Assembly: GCA_964448115.1 (NCBI GenBank) | Contig: CAYUVA010000015.1 | Span: 1 to 64,000, forward strand | Direction: 5' to 3' | Length of the DNA: 64,000 nt | DNA from: CAYUVA01 sp964448115 [NCBI: uncultured bacterium] | Lineage (GTDB): Bacteria > CAYUVA01 | Shown: positions 61,525 to 64,000 of the stretch, piece after piece | Position numbering within the stretch: the first letter of the stretch is position 1 | Layout of the letters: every line of letters starts with the position of its first letter | The notes under the pieces: model-generated | Seen by the model: the letters and a program-made list of their open reading frames with translations, nothing else | Told to the model about the DNA's origin: nothing | Databases searched by the model: none | Made by a program: the position numbers and the translations under genes

Positions 61525-61878
61525 ATGCATAAGATAATCTACGCTGTCGGTTTTATCATGGTAGGTCTTGGATTTGCATGTTGGTTTCTGGCTGACATCG
61601 ACAAGTATCCTCGGTTGGACAGGTATCACCTGCCTTTGTTGAAGTACGGCACTATGGTAATCGGGGTTGCGATTGTGCTTAACATAATTTTTACGCTCCA
61701 GGATACCTGGTGGAAACTCAGTTCCAGGACATGTAAGCGCTGCGGTGCCCCGGCAAAAAAGGGATTCAGGTACTGCGAGGCTTGCCTAATGTACCTCGAG
61801 AAGCTAGGTACTATGAAAAAGCTACGCGAGGAGGAAAAGGAGTGGAAGCAAAGGAATGTTAGAAGACGAAGATCTTAG
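61525..61878 (+). CDS. Two-helix membrane protein with zinc ribbon
   Basis: 117 residues. Two membrane helices (about 3-24 and 42-62) are followed by a CxxC...CxxC zinc ribbon (CKRCGAP...YCEAC, about 71-89) and a charged helical tail (KKLREEEKEWKQRNVRRRR). Function unknown. Its 3' end overlaps the aldehyde dehydrogenase start by 23 bases, so the two are translationally coupled. Confidence 0.75.
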   Translation: MHKIIYAVGFIMVGLGFACWFLADIDKYPRLDRYHLPLLKYGTMVIGVAIVLNIIFTLQDTWWKLSSRTCKRCGAPAKKGFRYCEACLMYLEKLGTMKKLREEEKEWKQRNVRRRRS

Positions 61879-63370
61879 GTCTGTTCAACAAGCCCGCGAT
61901 CTGCTAAGACAGGCTGATCAGGCTCAGGTTAAGCTGCGCGAATTCACCCAAGGTGAGATAGACCGCATAGCAGAAGCCATGGCAGAAGCTGGCTACCTGG
62001 CAGCTCGCAAGCTTGCCCAGATGGCTTGCGCAGAGAGCGGATTCGGCATCCCAGAGGACAAGGAGATAAAGAACATCGTTGCAACAAGGATGCTTTATGA
62101 TCATATAAAAGATTACAAAACGGTCGGTATATTGAATAACTATCCTGGGAAGGGGATCATCGAGATCGCAGAGCCAATGGGGGTGATTGTTGGGATAATC
62201 CCCAGCACAAATCCGACCTCTACTGCAATGTATAAGGCTATAATAGCCTTAAAATCCCGAAATAGTATTGTAATGTCTCCACATCCAGCCACGGTGAACT
62301 GTATAAATGTTTCCTGTAAGTTGATGCATGAGGCTGCGGTGGCTGCCGGAGCGCCGAGGGGTTGCATCGGTTGTCTTAACATCCCAACTATGGCAGGGAC
62401 AAACGAGCTTATGCGACATAAACTCACCTCGCTTATCCTTGCCACCGGCGGCTCGGCTTTGGTAAAGGCAGCATATAGCTCCGGCAAGCCTGCCTATGGG
62501 GTCGGTCCCGGAAATGTCCCCGCTTATATTGACCGCAGCGCTGATATTGCCAAGGCGGTCAAGGATATCATCGCCGGCAAGACCTTTGACAATGGAACCG
62601 TTTGTGCTGCCGAACAGGCGATAGTCGCCGACCTCCCCATCAAGGACCAGGTGATCGCTGAGCTTAAGGCTCAGGGTGCGTATTTTTTAAACGAAAAGGA
62701 GATCGACCTGCTCGGAGCTCGCCTGGTAACCGCGGATGGTAGAATAGCTGGCGATATGGTTGGACAACCAGCCAGGCTCATTGCGCAACGCGCCGGGTTC
62801 GTAGTCCCTGGTGATACATCGGTGCTGGTAGCGCAGCTCGATGATGTAGGTGCATCGGTTCCGCTTTCCAGGGAGAAACTAAGCCCGGTGCTCGCTTTTT
62901 ATGTCGCTGATGGTTGGGTGAAGGCTTGCCAGATCTGCATCAGGCTCCTGGAATTCGGTGGCATGGGGCATACTATGGTTATCCACTGCCGGGATCCCGA
63001 AGTTATCCTGGAGTATGGCTTGAAGAAGCCTGCGTTCAGGATACTGGTCAACACACCCTCCACGCATGGAGCCATTGGCTATACAACCGGCTTGGATCCT
63101 GCATTGACCCTTGGCTGTGGCACCTGGGGAGGCTCCAGCACTGCAGATAACATCAATCCGTTGCACTTGCTGAACATTAAAAGAGTCGCGGTCGGCATTA
63201 AGGATACTGATGGCAATCCGATCCCAGACTGGGATATTATTGGATTGAGCAGAAATAATAGCCATAAACCCGCTACTAGACGATCATACAAAGATGATGA
63301 TGAAAACATGATCAGCGACGAGCAAATAAATCAGATCGTTGCACGCGGGATAAAAAATATAAGAAAGTAA
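61856..63370 (+). CDS. CoA-acylating aldehyde dehydrogenase
   Basis: 504 residues of the EutE/PduP/AdhE-N group. The catalytic cysteine lies in DNGTVCAAEQAI. IIPSTNPTSTAMYKAI and SPHPATVNC bind cofactor, and GYGVGPGN-like AYGVGPGNVPAYID supports CoA chemistry. It interconverts an aldehyde and acyl-CoA with NAD. The C-terminal ~20 residues (ISDEQINQIVARGIKNI) form an amphipathic helix after a flexible acidic linker, similar to peptides that target enzymes to bacterial microcompartments; no shell gene is present here. With acetate kinase it fits fermentative acetyl-CoA use. AAGGA is a close ribosome site. Confidence 0.92.
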   Translation: MLEDEDLRSVQQARDLLRQADQAQVKLREFTQGEIDRIAEAMAEAGYLAARKLAQMACAESGFGIPEDKEIKNIVATRMLYDHIKDYKTVGILNNYPGKGIIEIAEPMGVIVGIIPSTNPTSTAMYKAIIALKSRNSIVMSPHPATVNCINVSCKLMHEAAVAAGAPRGCIGCLNIPTMAGTNELMRHKLTSLILATGGSALVKAAYSSGKPAYGVGPGNVPAYIDRSADIAKAVKDIIAGKTFDNGTVCAAEQAIVADLPIKDQVIAELKAQGAYFLNEKEIDLLGARLVTADGRIAGDMVGQPARLIAQRAGFVVPGDTSVLVAQLDDVGASVPLSREKLSPVLAFYVADGWVKACQICIRLLEFGGMGHTMVIHCRDPEVILEYGLKKPAFRILVNTPSTHGAIGYTTGLDPALTLGCGTWGGSSTADNINPLHLLNIKRVAVGIKDTDGNPIPDWDIIGLSRNNSHKPATRRSYKDDDENMISDEQINQIVARGIKNIRK

Positions 63371-63406
63371 CAATATTAAGCTTAGTTTTAAACAAGGAGT
63401 ATTATC

Positions 63407-64000
63407 TTGAGTCATGAAGATTCACGAAACCAGATGAATGATATTGAGGAGCTGATTGCGCGAGGGGATATGTTTTTCCAGGCAAGGCATTATCATAATG
63501 CATATCTTGCCTTTCTCAAAGCATCGCAGGCTGATCCACAAAATGCTGAGGCTGCCTTAAAGTTGGGCTTCACTGAGCTACATAGAGGTAACAATCAAGA
63601 TTGTATCAAACATCTGCAACTCGCTCGAAAACTCGATCCCGAATATGCTGATTCCTGCATGAGTGAAGGTACCCGACTCTTCCTAAACGAAGAATTTGAC
63701 CTGGCTATCGATAAATTAAACAGCTTTATTAGACAAAATCCCAATAACATAAACTCGCTGCTGGTTCGTGCAGCCTGCTATCAAATGAAGGAGGATTGGG
63801 ATAATTGTATCACCGATTACGACACATTGTTATCTATGATGCCTGGCAATGATAATTTCATGTACCTTCGAGGGCTAACCTATGCACAAAAGGGGAACCT
63901 GAAACAAAGCACTGAGGACATTGCCAGCGCGATAAAAGGCAATCCAAGCAATATAGATGCTTATATTTTGCTTATACATCTGACTCAAAGGTACGATAAT
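63407..64000 (+). CDS. TPR-repeat protein (cut by the window end)
   Basis: At least 198 residues, open to the end of the window. The start is a TTG at 63407 with AAGGAG at the correct distance; an in-frame ATG lies nine codons later. The visible part has no signal peptide and consists of repeated 34-residue TPR units (ARHYHNAYLAFLKASQADP, NNQDCIKHLQLARKLDP, EFDLAIDKLNSFIRQNP, DWDNCITDYDTLLSMMP). It is probably a cytoplasmic scaffold. The partner cannot be predicted. It follows the aldehyde dehydrogenase by 36 bases. Confidence 0.85.
   Translation, partial: MSHEDSRNQMNDIEELIARGDMFFQARHYHNAYLAFLKASQADPQNAEAALKLGFTELHRGNNQDCIKHLQLARKLDPEYADSCMSEGTRLFLNEEFDLAIDKLNSFIRQNPNNINSLLVRAACYQMKEDWDNCITDYDTLLSMMPGNDNFMYLRGLTYAQKGNLKQSTEDIASAIKGNPSNIDAYILLIHLTQRYDN

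Overview
The window looks like part of the chromosome of an uncultured, probably anaerobic bacterium with a diderm (Gram-negative-type) envelope. The evidence is several lipobox lipoproteins, a secretin, an O-antigen-ligase-type polymerase, a C-terminal IP-x-x-x-x-W sorting tail, a ferredoxin-dependent 2-oxoacid oxidoreductase subunit, acetate kinase and a CoA-acylating aldehyde dehydrogenase. I cannot assign a phylum from sequence reading alone. No rRNA, tRNA, insertion sequence or CRISPR repeat array was found.

Layout. 0-5.8 kb: a SUMF1-type lipoprotein, a B12/radical SAM protein with a TPR tail, a LolD/MacB-type ABC pair and cysS. 6.0-11.1 kb: a DNA-damage mutagenesis locus with a DnaE2-like polymerase converging on lexA-imuB; ImuB has lost its catalytic acids and a palindrome covers the lexA promoter. 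11.2-20.8 kb: a second radical SAM protein, a giant NHL/GT39/PA14-like/NHL membrane protein, the cdaA-cdaR-pdxJ operon (c-di-AMP synthesis plus vitamin B6) and a sugar nucleotidyltransferase. 20.9-24.5 kb: a truncated HAD phosphatase, a lipoprotein nitroreductase, a DUF3795 protein, lysC and comF. 24.6-28.8 kb: a prepilin, TadB, TadC and an FHA membrane protein, which belong to a pilus or secretion machine whose ATPase is not here. 28.9-30.7 kb: an AT-rich type II restriction-modification pair, apparently acquired, with a perfect inverted repeat over its transcription and translation start. 30.8-36.1 kb: a fused FTCD folate enzyme, a TPR-secretin-cohesin lipoprotein and a WaaL-type ligase carrying an in-frame palindromic repeat.

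36.2-45.6 kb holds the most unusual system: seven overlapping or nearly abutting genes on the minus strand. In transcription order they are a divergent DHH-family phosphoesterase-like protein, a CorA-like membrane protein with two C-terminal membrane helices, a small Cas10-like protein without an HD nuclease domain but with a GGDE cyclase motif, a double-RAMP Csx10-like protein and three further RAMP proteins. There is no array, Cas1, Cas2, Cas6 or recognisable small subunit. It resembles a subtype III-D effector complex coupled to a CorA membrane effector and a DHH off-switch, comparable to the SAM-AMP/CorA/NrN systems known from type III-B loci.

45.7-64 kb is mostly housekeeping: lepB, a small membrane protein, anmK and ysxC; korC, ndk and ackA; a cupin plus manC; cysE; rsmA-uppP; ftsK; an exported repeat protein with a sorting tail; a GT39-type glycosyltransferase; a zinc-ribbon membrane protein; an acylating aldehyde dehydrogenase; and a TPR protein cut by the window edge.
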